The translations under genes and the position numbers were made by a program. A DNA stretch of 64,000 nt from Congeria kusceri (Eukaryota; Mollusca; Bivalvia; Myida; Dreissenidae): positions 682,001 to 746,000 of the forward strand of contig JAPFQT010000085.1 of the NCBI GenBank assembly GCA_027627225.1, read 5' to 3'. Positions 1 to 13,200 of this stretch are shown in pieces. The notes under the pieces are model-generated. The model did not search any database. It was not told the DNA's origin and was given only the letters and a program-made list of their open reading frames with translations. The stretch's first letter is position 1; each line of letters starts with the position of its first letter.

Positions 1-299
1 CTTATTATTTGAATGTTACCATTTTATTTTGATTTTTTAAATATAACAGAGCTTTGCCAATTTGTCTCATATTTTATGTCCCTAAAAAGAGCATAATAAA
101 AAGAACTGTGTGTTTATTTTTAATACTGTCAAAGGTGGGATGTGGCACAAACTGAAAGAGGAATTTCATGACCCTATAATTGTAGCAGCCCTTTCTCATT
201 TATTGTCAGGACTGATCCAGAAGTCTGTAAAGTGAAACAATATTGTTTTTTATGCTTTCTCAAATAGAAGTTTAAACATACTCAATGTGAAAAGTAATG

Positions 300-656
300 C
301 TAAGGCGTAAAAAATGTTGTTTGTTTCCACTAACATTGCCAAAAAAATTAGGGTAGGTAGGTCGGCGTAACTTTTTTCATATAACTTTTTTTACCTGTAC
401 ACGTTATTTTCCACTTCAAAAGGGAATTTCAATGACAAAAGCCTTCCAAATGTCTTTGCGACATCATTTCTCTATAATTCTAAGATGGCACAATTATAAT
501 TTTGATAAAATAATCAAGTTTAACAAACTTAATCGAAAACAGTGAATTTTTCTCTGTAAACTTGACTTCAAATGGCCAAATAAAGTTTAGGGTCGGCACG
601 AAAAATTAGGGTTGGTCGGGTTAGTGGAAACAAACAACCTTTTTCTTTTTGGCCTA
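300..656. repeat. Small inverted-repeat (MITE-like) element
   Basis: The ends carry matching inverted copies of GTTGTTTGTTTCCACTAAC (about 317-335 and 623-641). Weaker matching continues outward through A-rich sequence to TAAGGC / GCCTAA. Just inside the ends, both sides carry a TTAGGGTNGG(T) motif. There is no coding potential. The layout is that of a non-autonomous DNA transposon; I did not find a clear target-site duplication and cannot name the family. Confidence 0.6.
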
Positions 657-869
657 ATATAAGCAGTGACTTAAGTGTTGTATTTTATACATGTAGTACA
701 TAAATATTTCACAGATATTTCATTCGTTGAAATTTGGGGAAGATTTCAAAATGTACCGACTGTAAGGTAAAACTATATTATCAATTGCTTTGGAACTAGC
801 AAAGAATATAATTGTTAGCAGATTATTTAATTATAAAAGTGTTATTCTGTATCATTTATGTTTTTTCAG

Positions 870-1000
870 TCACTGTCAAAAACCCATCTTCTGTGGTTGA
901 AGGCAAACCACCAATTGTTTTGCCATTCAGCAATCCCGAAAACTACACATGGGATATGTTGTGTTTCATTATCCCACAGCTTGTTTCTAGGGATAAGCTG
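870..1000 (+). CDS. Tentative upstream exon of the Ulp1-PHD gene
   Basis: A pyrimidine-rich acceptor (TTTTTTCAG) is followed by an open frame with protein-like composition, including the peptide NPENYTWDMLCFIIPQL. It lies directly upstream of a better supported exon in the same orientation. I could not find a good GT donor with the phase that exon requires, so its 3' end is uncertain and it may be degenerate or belong to something else. Confidence 0.35.
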
Positions 1001-1254
1001 TTATTTTTAAATATCTTTTAATGGCATTAACAATAATATAAACCTTGTATTTGTTTATCAGTGATAACTGGAAAGCATTGATTATGCAAAACTTCAAATG
1101 AAATCTTTTTTGGTTTCTTAAAGCGACATGGATAGCTGAGTTGTCATAGTACTGTAGTGTCCATCCAAAGATATTTAGTATAATCCTCTACCCAGCTATT
1201 GTATATAAGACTTCACCAGTTTATAAATTGTTGACCTTTTTGTCTTGTTTTTAG

Positions 1255-4200
1255 CGTCTGGATGTGTCAGATACACCCCTGAAAATAAACCTTCATGGTG
1301 GCCAAGCAGTGTGGATTTTAAATCCCCAAATTGTGATAGTAAAGGTACAGTTGCACTAGATTTGTGTTTTTTCCTTACCCAATCAAGCAAGGTGAAACAA
1401 ATAAACTATGCTTAGAAAAAAAAATACACTTCCAAACATCAAAACTTCAAAATCTGTTGACCATGTCATACTCAAGCACAACTTCACTTTGTTCATGTTG
1501 TTAGAACATTATGATCTGGAAAGGGCAAGTATCATTATGGATGAACATCATTTGAATACCCAGTTCAACGCATATGAACGAATTATATATTTATAAAAAT
1601 GATATAAATTTAAAATGTATTTCCCAATAAGAAGATTTAATTAGTCTTTAAAATTACAAAACAATTGCAATGTCAAACCTTTATTCTTCTTTTTCTAAAT
1701 CCTTTGCTTGGCATAACATTTGAGCCTTTTAGTACATGTTATAAATTAAGCTGTTCAGTTCCCAAATGAGAATTGTAAAATTAAAATATTTATTGTCATA
1801 GAAATTATGACCAAAATTCAAAAATCTGTGAACATGAGACCTTTTCAGCTTTACACCTTTTCTGATAATATAAGACTACAACTAGACTGGCATTTTGCTT
1901 TTGTACAGATCTTTTTTATCATGCTCTTGCTTTCTGCATAGAATTACCATTTACCTCATCCTTCTGAGCCTCCATTTGATTTTTATGTCACATCTGCTCA
2001 AAATTTGTAACGGCTAGAGAAATGAAACTTTTTAGACATATTCATCTTGCTGTGAACGTGTGCACCTGGGTATAGTTATAAGCGCACATGTAAGCATTTG
2101 AATGACATTAACTAAAATATGCTTTTGTCTGGAATATCTATGTAGACACTTTATAGCAGAACTGTAATAGTTTTTAATCCGAATATAAATGTCTTTGCTT
2201 TTTGTTATTGCAAAGATAATAGTGTGGATTTTCCTCAATACATTTTCTTATGTTGTTATTTGTAGCAAGTAAACGCCTGAATGTGTCCGAGATGCGAAAT
2301 ATTATTGCGGCTTATTTGCAATTCTGCAAAGTGGATTATGTCATGTTTGTATCAATGTGTGATTTTGATAACTGGTAAAAGCATGATTGTTTGGATGTGA
2401 AACGATGTACCAATCTATAAATATGTTTCTCAACATACAGCTTTAAGTATATGTAGCTTCATTTGCTTAAATCAATTTTTTAGTTAAGTTTACGAAGTAA
2501 AATTTGTTGCTTAGAAATTTGTTTAAAATTTTTATATTGATCATGTTCGTTTCAAATCCAGCATGAGAAATGCATGAATTCTGGCATGAAATCTCTGATG
2601 GCTATGAAAAAGTAGTACACTGAATTAGTTTTAACATTCAATTACGGAGTTTTACTGTTTTCATATATATCCAGCACTCGCAACAAAGACACAACAAAAA
2701 ATATTTGAAATCAGCAAAAGACATCAGATATAACCAAGTTTATGCACACATAAAGTTTTTTATGTCATTGTCAGATTGACATTGATTTTCGTTCCTAGTT
2801 GTATGTAACCTTGTATCTTTGATCCTTGGCCAATCAGATTAAACAAACTAGTCAGGTGATATGTTAAACCAATCAGAACGTTTGGACATTCTTATCAATA
2901 TTATTTTGGCGTGGGCAGTTGCCTCGCCTATTTTTCGCATAAAAAACGGATATTTTTGTGCCTACTGATACGTTTTTTAAGGTAAAGCTTTACGCTTTCC
3001 GTTTAGTGATACTATCAGTGTTCTTCTTTCATTTCTTTTCAACGGTTACGACGTTGCTCTGCTGCGTGAATTAACAACACAGTGGTCAGTTATTTATTTT
3101 CCGAGAGAACAAAGGAATTGGCTAGCGTGGCTGCGGCACCGACTCGCGTATCTTGTTGTTACGTCATCAAGTGTTTCCAAGATGGCGGCGCCCATGCATT
3201 GTAACATTCAATTGTTCGGGCATTCATTTGTGAAGAGACTACGGGATTTCATTCGTTCGGATTCTTCCTTACGATTTGACTTCAATCTAACTGGGCATCC
3301 GCTTGTACAATACTCTGGATTTCCTGGCGCAACCGTTCAACGGTTATATGAACACCTGCCGGTGGTTTCGGACTTTGAACCGCATGTAGTAGTTTTACTC
3401 ATTGGTACTCACGATCTTTACGACGCCTCAAACTATGTTGTTTCAGTGGCTGACAAAATAGTGGAACTGGTGTTGACACTCTTACTTCATTTGAATGTTC
3501 GCCAAGTGATCGTTCTCCAAAGTTTACATCGTACTATACCACAGGTTACTACAAGATACCCAGTGGACTTGGAATGGTTTAATCGTAGGGTCGACCATCT
3601 CAATCTAATACTTACAAGTCGGCTTAAGGCTGTGCCGGATGGCCGCGCGTGCCTGTGGCGTTTAAAGGGTTTTTGGTCAACTCTGTCTAAAAGCAACAAC
3701 TTTGCGGAAGATGGTTGCCACCTCTCCAACCCAGGCCAACGCAAGTTGTATCACAACATCAGAGCTGCAGTCGTCGCCGTCTCGAAGACTTTCCTCTCCA
3801 ATTAACAGATAAGTTATAACAATACACTATGAGGCTTATTTTTAACATCTGGCGTGTTACGTATTCGGTTTTATGCCGGTATTATTTCCTATTTACTTAA
3901 GCCTCATTAAGTGGTAGTTATAACATGACAAATAATAGATAAATAAATGTGCTAGTTTATTTGTTCCATTTATACGTTGTTTGTTGTTAAGACTTTCTCC
4001 ACTATTTTATTTCGGCATAGATCCGTAAACACTTATACCATATGCGACGCATTTTATAGTTACTAACTATGCCGGTCTTGCTATTTTATTTCTGCACCAA
4101 TAGGCCGTAATTCATCATTTTACTGTTATGTTATGCGTGATTTAGTTAACGAGACTCACGCCATTTTTCTATTTTATGTAGGCATGGTTTAGTTTACAGC

Positions 4201-7200
4201 CCCATGCCATTGTTATGCGTGATTTAGTTAAGAGACTCACGCCATTTTTCTATTTTATGTAGGCATGGTTTAGTTTACAGCCCCATGCCATTGTTATGCG
4301 TGATTTAGTTAAAGGACTCACGCCATTTTTTCCTACTTCGGTAAGGCATGATCTCTAATGGCAGCCTTTTTACCAAGGTTTTTTGCGTGATTTAGTTAAT
4401 AGTCTCACGCCATTTTTATTATTTTTCTTTTGGATGATTTGATGGTCATCTTCATGCCAGTATTACGTGATTTAGTTAACAGACTCACGCCGCTTAATTA
4501 AACAAAACAAAACAAAAATAATAATCATAATAAATAAATAATAATCTTGGCCTGATTTTGTGTCGGCGTTATGTTATATGTTACGCCAGTTTTAATTGCG
4601 AAATTCTGGTCACTTTTATTTCAGTAAAGCATGCTTGGGTTAACGACCTCATGCCATGCATCTTACGTATTATAGTTCGGATCAGCTCACCTTGGTGTCT
4701 ATTTATTTCAGTCACAGGTTCATTGCCGGTCTTGAGCTATTATGTAATTTGTATTATTTTACATTGATACTTAGGCATGCTGACCATACAAGTTCCATGC
4801 CAATTTATTTTTTCTAATCACTTACTTAAGTGTGGGTATTATTGTTTTTTTTTTGTTTTTTTTTGTTTTTTTTTCCAGCTATTTATGTATTAATTTTGGC
4901 TTAGATTCTTCATATATACATGTTTTTCAGATGAAACGCACAACGAAAAGGACCAAGCGGTCGGCTACCAACCAATCTTGCGATTGCTGCCAGGCTCAAT
5001 CCACCCTGCAGAAATCCCGCTCCTCCAGAGACGGCCCTTCTACACCTGAGGTCACTAGACCCACGCTGGATGCAGCCCAGTTTGTCGTAACCACTCACAG
5101 CAATGCTGCGGCTACCATTTCGATGACGGAACCAGTGCTATCTGCACCTCCGCTGGCACCGCTCCCTGATGCATTTCCAACTCGACCACATACTGTCCAG
5201 GCCTTTCCACAGCCAGTGCCTCCACTCTTTCTCGATGACTCGTCCTCCGATGACGAAGACAGCCCCCCAACATCCTTCCAGGGGCTTCTCAATCAACATG
5301 AGTTTAATTTGATGCCAGGTAACAACGTCCTGTTCCCGGAGCCCATCAGCACGCCGATTATCGCCCAAATTAAGAAATCGGTTTGCACCGACATTTGGAA
5401 AGGAAAATACATCGATCTGTCATCTCTGCTTCCTTCTAACTCTTCTGCACAGCCACCTCAGTACACCCTTCAAATGGATAAGCACTCCAATATCTCTATT
5501 GCACCTTCTTCTCGCTCTTTCAAAATAACGTCTGTCGAAGCGTGGACCTCTGCCTTCATCCGCTTCACCTCTATCTACACATACAAGTACCCTGCAGAAA
5601 CTCAACAGCTTTTGAAATACATGGAGATTGTTCGCGACTTAGCGAATCGCCGTCCTGGGCCTGCTTTCCTCCAATACGATTCGCAGTTTAGGATGCTTCG
5701 GTCTTCTGTCCCTCTGCCTTGGGACAGAATTCACACAGAATTTTGGTTAATGGCTTCAACCTCTGCAACTGGTCCCCAGTCTTTTCGTCCCCAACGCCCC
5801 TCAGTCAGACCTTTCTCTTCTCCCAACCGTTACAAACGCTTCTTGGACAACACCTGCTGGAACTATAACACGCCCACCAACTGTCGGGCTCCCAACTGCT
5901 CCCACCCTCATGTCTGCGGTTTCTGTCGTGGGTCCCACACTGCCTTCACTTTCTGGCCATAACTATAACTTTACGTGTTGTGATTTTGTATGTTTGTTTA
6001 TGATACATTTATGTACATACATTGTTTTATATGCTGTGTTTTATATGTATGTACATTTTGCCAGTTTAGTGCATTTTTAGGTTGAAAATGCACACATTAT
6101 ATTTTATGGCATTTTTAATAAATGCCCTTGATCAATCTCAACACGGTTTTTGTTATTCCCTTCTTGCCATACTAGTTTCGTCCGGACTTAGTTGTCTCCC
6201 ATAATGTGAACAATACATAAAACCAAGTTTATGCACACATAAAGTTTTTTATGTCATTGTCAGATTGACATTGATTTTCGTTCCTAGTTGTATGTAACCT
6301 TGTATCTTTGATCCTTGGCCAATCAGATTAAACAAACTAGTCAGGTGATATGTTAAACCAATCAGAACGTTTGGACATTCTTATCAATATTATTTTGGCG
6401 TGGGCAGTTGCCTCGCCTATTTTTCGCATAAAAACCACCTCCTCCCATACCTCCACCACTTTACTTTCATATATAAATCTTTACAGGACATGGCGGTTTA
6501 TTTTCGCCCATTATGGCATTCTGGCCATAACTATAACTTTACGTGTTGTGATTTTGTATGTTTGTTTATGATACATTTATGTACATACATTGTTTTATAT
6601 GCTGTGTTTTATATGTATGTACATTTTGCCAGTTTAGTGCATTTTTAGGTTGAAAATGCACACATTATATTTTATGGCATTTTTAATAAATGCCCTTTAT
6701 CAATCTCAACACGGTTTTTGTTATTCCCTTCTTGCCATACTAGTTTCGTCCGGACTTAGTTGTCTCCCATAATGTGAACAATACATAAAAAGCCAGTAAA
6801 ATGAACAGGAAGATAACTTCCCCTGTAATTTCATTCAGTTCAGAATTATTGGTTATGGTTGATTAAAAAAAAGGTTAAAATTTATCGAAGTTTACCTGTA
6901 AATTATAAACATGCTTGTGTTCTAATATGCTATTGTCACATATCAGTTTTCATCTTGTGGTTTAATATTTTAGTACCCTAGTTTAAAAAATATATATTTG
7001 GGGGGAATTTGAGAATTGTCTATTAATCTCATAAGTTTGCAGCCTTTACTAACATCGAACCCTCATCTAATTATGTTTGCATCATTTTTAACCCAACGTC
7101 ATTTAAGATGAAACTGCATCCATATCTTGAATAATTAACAAATTGAACACATTTTTGGACATGATGTCATGCATGCTTGAATACAATCTTGTCTTGGTTA

Positions 7201-10200
7201 GATAATTATATTTGAACAGTGGACAGTATGATTACTTTTTATGCCCCCACCATGATAATGGCGGAAGGGCATGTCATGTTACCCCTGTCTGTGTGTGTAT
7301 GTGTTTGTGTGGGACATTTCATGTCCGGCTGATAACTTTGTTTTGCATTATGGGATTTGGAAATAAATTGGCGCAAATGATAATCATATCAAGTCTAAGT
7401 GTCGCGTGCAACAACCATGTCCCTCGCTTCAAGGTCAAGATCACAGTGTACACTGAAGTTTTTGCATATTCCTTATATGTATATAGTGAAAGTACATGTT
7501 TGTGTCCAATCCATAACTTTGTTGTGCATTATCGGATTTCGAAATAAATCGGCACAAATGATCATCATATTGAGACGACATGTCAACATTAAGGTCACAG
7601 TGGACACTTGGAAATTGTTTGATATTCCTTATATGTATATAGTAAAATTACATGTTTGCGTCCGTACGATAAGTTTGTTGTGCATGAATTTGAAATAAAT
7701 TGGCAAAAATTATCATCATATCAAGACGAGTGTCAAGGTCACAGTGGAGTGGACACTTTGAAGTTGCGCATTTTCCTTGTATTGCCAATAACTTTGTCGT
7801 GCAATATGGGAAATCAAAATAAATTAGCACAAATAATCGTGACTAGTAAATTTATGCTGTATTAATGGTCAACATTATGTGTTGCACGCAACACTTGTTT
7901 TTTATGTCCAGTAAAATAAAATGGGAGCATCCGTGTCATTCAGACACATTTCTAGTCTAATAAAAATCTGCTGCATCAGTCCACTGAATCCAGTACTAAA
8001 ACAAGTGTTGTAAAGTCTACAAACAAGGCAAAATTTATATATGACATAATATTAGAACATTAAGTTTTACTTACAAATCTTAACATATTTAAGAAAGCCT
8101 ATAAATTAAATTACATGCCAAATAATCTGCTATACAAAAATCTTGAAAAAAAAGTACTTGTAGCAACCAGCCAACCAGAATCATTTGTATAACGAAGATA
8201 AATATAACAGTTTGACTTTTCATTGTGCTGCTTTTACACATTTAGACATTGATTGCCCATCCTTCTGTCATTTTGTAATAGATTAAGAAAATTTTAACAT
8301 GTTGGTCTTGCTTGCCACAACTCTTTGATACCTATTCTGTTGTTTCTTTTGGCCATTTCATATCCATGCATGTCAAAATGTCACTATCTTAATTTGGAGT
8401 AAGAAAATTCAAATGGGCATTTTCTCGGTTACCATTTACTCTAATTTACTTATTTTTGTCTATCAGTAACATAGCTAGCTACACTTTTGATGCTTATGAC
8501 CATCCCCAATCCACCATAGTATCCAATCTCAGTTTGACCTTGACCTGATTTGGACATCAAGTAATGGCTGACCAGCACCATATTGTAGCCACCACCTGCA
8601 GACATTTGTGTTTATTTTTTGTTAATATTATGAATGGTTTTGTTTTGGGCTTTCATTTTATCCTTTTTAAGTTACTAGTAAATTTATAGAGTTTTATCAG
8701 GTATCATACAAATTCAGAAAACATTAATAATGAGTTGTTTCGTATCACATAACTTCATCAATGTTTGTTGTTATTTTTTGCTTCAGTGAATGCGACACTC
8801 TGAGTGAGGTGTCTGATAACTTGCTGTGGGACGATGACGAAGCGGAAACACGGGAGTTAGAACAAGGAGTGTTTGAGGGGGAGGATGGAATGTTTGAGGG
8901 CGAGGATGGAGTTAGTGAGGGGAGGATGGAGTGTGTGAGGGGGAGGATGGAATGTTTCAGGCGGAGGATGGAGTGGGTGAGGGGGCGGATGGAGTGTGTG
9001 AGGAGGAGGAGGGAGAGGGGGAGGATGGAGTGGGTGAGGGGGAGGATGGGGTGTTTGAGGGGGGAGAAGATGGAGTGGGTGAAGGGGAGGATGGAGTGGG
9101 TGAAGGGGAGGATGTAGAGGGGGAAGAAGATGGAGTGGGTGAAGGGGAGGATGGAGTGGGTGAGGAGGATGGAGTGTTTGAAGGGGAGGATGAACAGGGT
9201 GAAGAGGATGGAGTGGGTGAAGGGCAGGATGGAGTGGGTAAGGGGGAGGATGGAGTGGGTGAGGAGGAGGGTGTTAATAAGTTCAGGGAGGAAGGAGTGA
9301 TAGAGGAGGTAGAAAAAAACTATGAATCAATGGACGAAACAGGAGAAGACACAGTTTCTGTTGATCGGATTTTAGAATGTAAGTATTTAAAATAGAAACC
9401 TGATTAAATCAACATAATAGTGGAACCAATGTTTGAGAAACAAAAAAATGTGCCCCCACACAACAGAATTCTCTTTGTAATGTTATGATGTCCAACTATT
9501 TTCACAATACTTTTAAGAGGATTCATTTCAACTTTCATTACAAAGATCAATGGTTTTTAGCCAAGTGCAATTCTAAAATGTTATAACTTTAGCTACAGCA
9601 TTTATTGAATTATTCCCATTTGATAAAGACTTCTTAACGGATTTACTACATATCAGTTCTACCTTTTTGTTTTTCATCTTAATTGTGCATGTTTGTTAAA
9701 AAATATAGATCAATTATTTCAGTCTACGAAAAAAAATTCCTCTTATTATTTGGTAATAATATTTACAATTTATTAATGGACAGATTGCAAGACAGTCTGG
9801 GAAAAGCGGCGGTGCCAAAACTATTTAATATGTTCAAGTTTTGGCACTAAAATTTGGACCAAAAATGTAAAAGATATGAAAACAAAAGTGACAGATGAGG
9901 TGAGCATATGCTTGATTTTATTCCATCATTACTTAAAAACTTTACACACACACACACAAAATATGAAGGCAACTACATGCATTAAAAGATACTTTTGTTT
10001 GTGCAAATATGCCAGTTGCTAATGTTGCTTATGAGATGAATGAAGAACTCCAAATACAAATGGTTAAAAATGAATTTATGTATGCATTTAGCTATTTTAC
10101 ATGAAATAAAGATCATTATATTATATGTTATGTATACATAACAGTTTAAGAAAAATGCTAAATAAAAAGTAAAATTCCAATGAACACTCTCTTGAAGGCT

Positions 10201-13200
10201 TTCTAAGATTCGTTTGCATTCCTAAGTTCAAAACTTAAGCTAGCAACCTCAGTCTCTAGAACAGAAAACATGCCAAAAATCTGTTTTCTTGAATCTTCTT
10301 AATAGGAACCCTGCTGATTTGTGTTTTTTATGCTTTATATCCCTCTGTTGAATAGGTCCTAGACTGCTGTTTCATGGGTTTGATTAAGCAAGAACAGGTA
10401 TTCAGTGTTATACATAAAATCTATTATATATCTTGCAGAGCTCGTCAATATTATGTTAAGTCTTTAATGTAATGCATTATGTGCTTATATGTAATGTGTT
10501 TGCTTAATATTTAAATGCTTTAGATATTCACAAGTGAAACAACCTTTGTTATACATTTAGCTATTTTTAATTTATTCGTTTTAGTTTGAACTTTAAAAAA
10601 ACGGTATTGTATGTCTTATGATTCTGCGATATGATTTGCAGCATATTACTAGCATTGTCAGTGATAGCCCTTTTTCTGTGCAGTTGTTAAAATTAATATT
10701 TCAGAGCCCCATGCACTATGTCTCATGTGCGGTAATAAAATTGATGTTCTCTGGAGAGAAGCATGCCGTATCAGAGGTATTTACAAAGTATAAAAACAAT
10801 TTTTTTTTGTTAAAAAAATATCTATGTTCAAGGCACTCTGTCAGCCTGTGTACTCTTAAATGGTAATGTGAAATTTATCACATTTATATGATAAGTCAAG
10901 CATTTGGTTAGGGTTAAATAATACCAGTAACAAAATTCCTCTATGGTGACTGCAGTGACAAAGAATCAAGAGATTTGATCATGATATGTTATTATACTTG
11001 TGCACGTAAAGGGCGATATGAAGGTAACGCAAGTCTGTAATTAATAGTGTTTTCACCGGTATGAGATTCCTGTATTGCTTGCAATACAATCAATAACTTT
11101 CAAATATTATGTATAGTTCAGTTTGTCAGTCATCTCAACTGTCAGTTCTGTTATATGAAAAAATAATCTGATCAGGTGATTGATTCCATGTTTTTGCTCT
11201 TACTTACCAATTTACGTGTAGTTTATAATAATATGTCCTTTTTTCAGTTTGAGTTCTGTGGGGATACTGCTTTGGGTGTTTTTAACCACAGGGGCAACCA
11301 TTGGATTCTTCTGGTAAATATTTTACATCATCATTCCAGTCTTATTTTAGCTCCTTTCAAAGAAAAATAATTGCTCTGCTTATGAAAGGTTTGAACGTCC
11401 ATTTTTCAAGCACATTCAAATAAGAACAGAAAAATAAACAGGCCAACTAATTGACTGACATTGATTTTTCTTGGCTCAGAATCAATGGCAATAATTTCAA
11501 ACAGACAATTTGCTTATATTTTAGTGTTTGCTAAGCTTTTGTCTTACAGGTATTTTATCTTCGCCTGCACCGAATTTGGGTGTTAGATCCACTCGGAGAG
11601 TTGCCAGAAACACTGAAAGAAATACTCCAGTTATGGCGGTAAATAAGCTTTATGCATTCAGAACAAACACTCAGATACTAAAGAAACCCATTGAAATGAG
11701 GCACTGTGAGATTTCCTTACTGTGTCTTGATTGATTTTTATGGTGTGTTTTTTTTGTTCAGCTGAACATGAAGTCTTTGTGAGTGATTTGATACAGGCCC
11801 TGTTATTTGTCCGAGGGCAGTGGTATTGGCCCGAGGCTGAAAATGACAATTTTATAACTATTCATTTATATTTTTACCTTTTGAAGACGTGTTTACTTCG
11901 ATTGTTTCAATTTAGGCTTACATTTTGGCTGCAAATGTCTCCTTAAAAATGTTAACTTATAAAATTAGCAAACATTTTCTAGTGTAACATAGCCATTTAG
12001 GTCAGATGGCACCATATATATAAGTTCACTGGCTAGAATTTCAATCAGCTGAATTTAAAAAAGATTGCAAAATATCCTTTACTCACTAACATTCAAAATG
12101 ACTGCTGTTTTCTACATTTCCGCTGAGAATTTATTTCTGTTTTCTGGCCCTGTCTTATTAGCCAATCAAATCTCGTAAAATGGCTTTATATCCATATCAC
12201 TTCTCGGCCTGGGGCTGAGAACTGATATAAATTTCAGCAATGGTATTTAGGTAGGCTTGTATAAGATTAGAAGATGAGGCAGCTGGGCTTTAAATAGTCA
12301 TTAAATAATTGAAAATTATTATTATTTTTACAGGTCCTATATGGCAGTCCGTCCAGAGCAGCAGCACAGGTGGAAGTTGATTGTCAAACCCCACCCAAAA
12401 CAGCTTGACAGTTCATCCTGTGGCGTTTTCTGTGTAAAAGTGAGTAAATATGTTAATGTTATAAAAAAAAAATAATATGTGATAATTACGTAAACAGTAA
12501 TGAAATTGACAAGTGAAAGTGTAATGGTCAGTAAATCTTTGTGACAAATTGTCTATGTGATTGGCAAATAACAGTATGACACCGGTTTGCTTTTTTACAT
12601 TTGAAGCCCTTATTGCAAAGGAATCGAGCTAGCAACTACATTTTTTTGTTAAAGTACATTGTCAGTATATGGATAAGTAAAATGTATATATATCTTGCCC
12701 TTTCTCTGTAAATTTGTTTTCCTTTTTGATTTTGTCAGTTTTGCAAAACTATTTATACCATTATTGTTACACATGAATGTGTCTTAAGATGAGACCTCTA
12801 ATGTTGTTGTTTCATTGCTTTAAGTTTGCAGAAAAATTACTGAAAGGAGAGCCACTGATGTTTTCACAGGATGCAGACTCTGTTGTCAGCTATCGGTTGA
12901 AGATGCTGCAACTAATTGCAATGAATCAAGGTAAAAAAATGTTTTGCAGTTTAATTTATGCCAGTTTTAAGGTTTACTTCATATTAAACTGATTTTACTA
13001 AATCATAACAGAAGTATCTAATTGTACACAAATTTTAGTGCAAAAATGTATTTTTCAGATCCAATTGAAGAATTATGCCGTCTTTGTGGAAAAAGTGATG
13101 CGTCTGCAGAATGGGTAAGGCCACCATTTTCAAACCCTTCAATACAAGATGTGATGAAAGCCAATGCTCTTTAATTCTATGTGACATTCATTATTTAATT

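Larger units (their letters stand above)
2732..6788 (+). mobile_element. Ngaro/PAT-type tyrosine-recombinase retrotransposon, internally deleted
   Basis: The termini are split direct repeats in the order A1 - ORFs - B1 - A2 - B2, the signature of PAT/Ngaro-like members of the DIRS order. A1 is about 2732-2945, B1 5951-6220, A2 6221-6435, B2 6519-6788. The A copies look identical and the B copies differ at one base that I noticed (CTTGATC versus CTTTATC), so insertion was recent. Inside are an SGNH hydrolase ORF and a Gag-like ORF. The reverse transcriptase, RNase H and tyrosine recombinase are absent: Gag runs straight into B1. The element is therefore non-autonomous. It sits in an intron of the Ulp1-PHD gene, whose reading phase continues correctly across it. 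No target-site duplication is obvious, as expected for this order. Confidence 0.85.

Noticed and set aside
8931..9117. The overlapping Arg/Met-rich frame across the minisatellite as a protein
   Set aside because: It is the out-of-frame reading of the 21-bp repeat beyond the missing G; the acidic frame continues into the next exon in phase.
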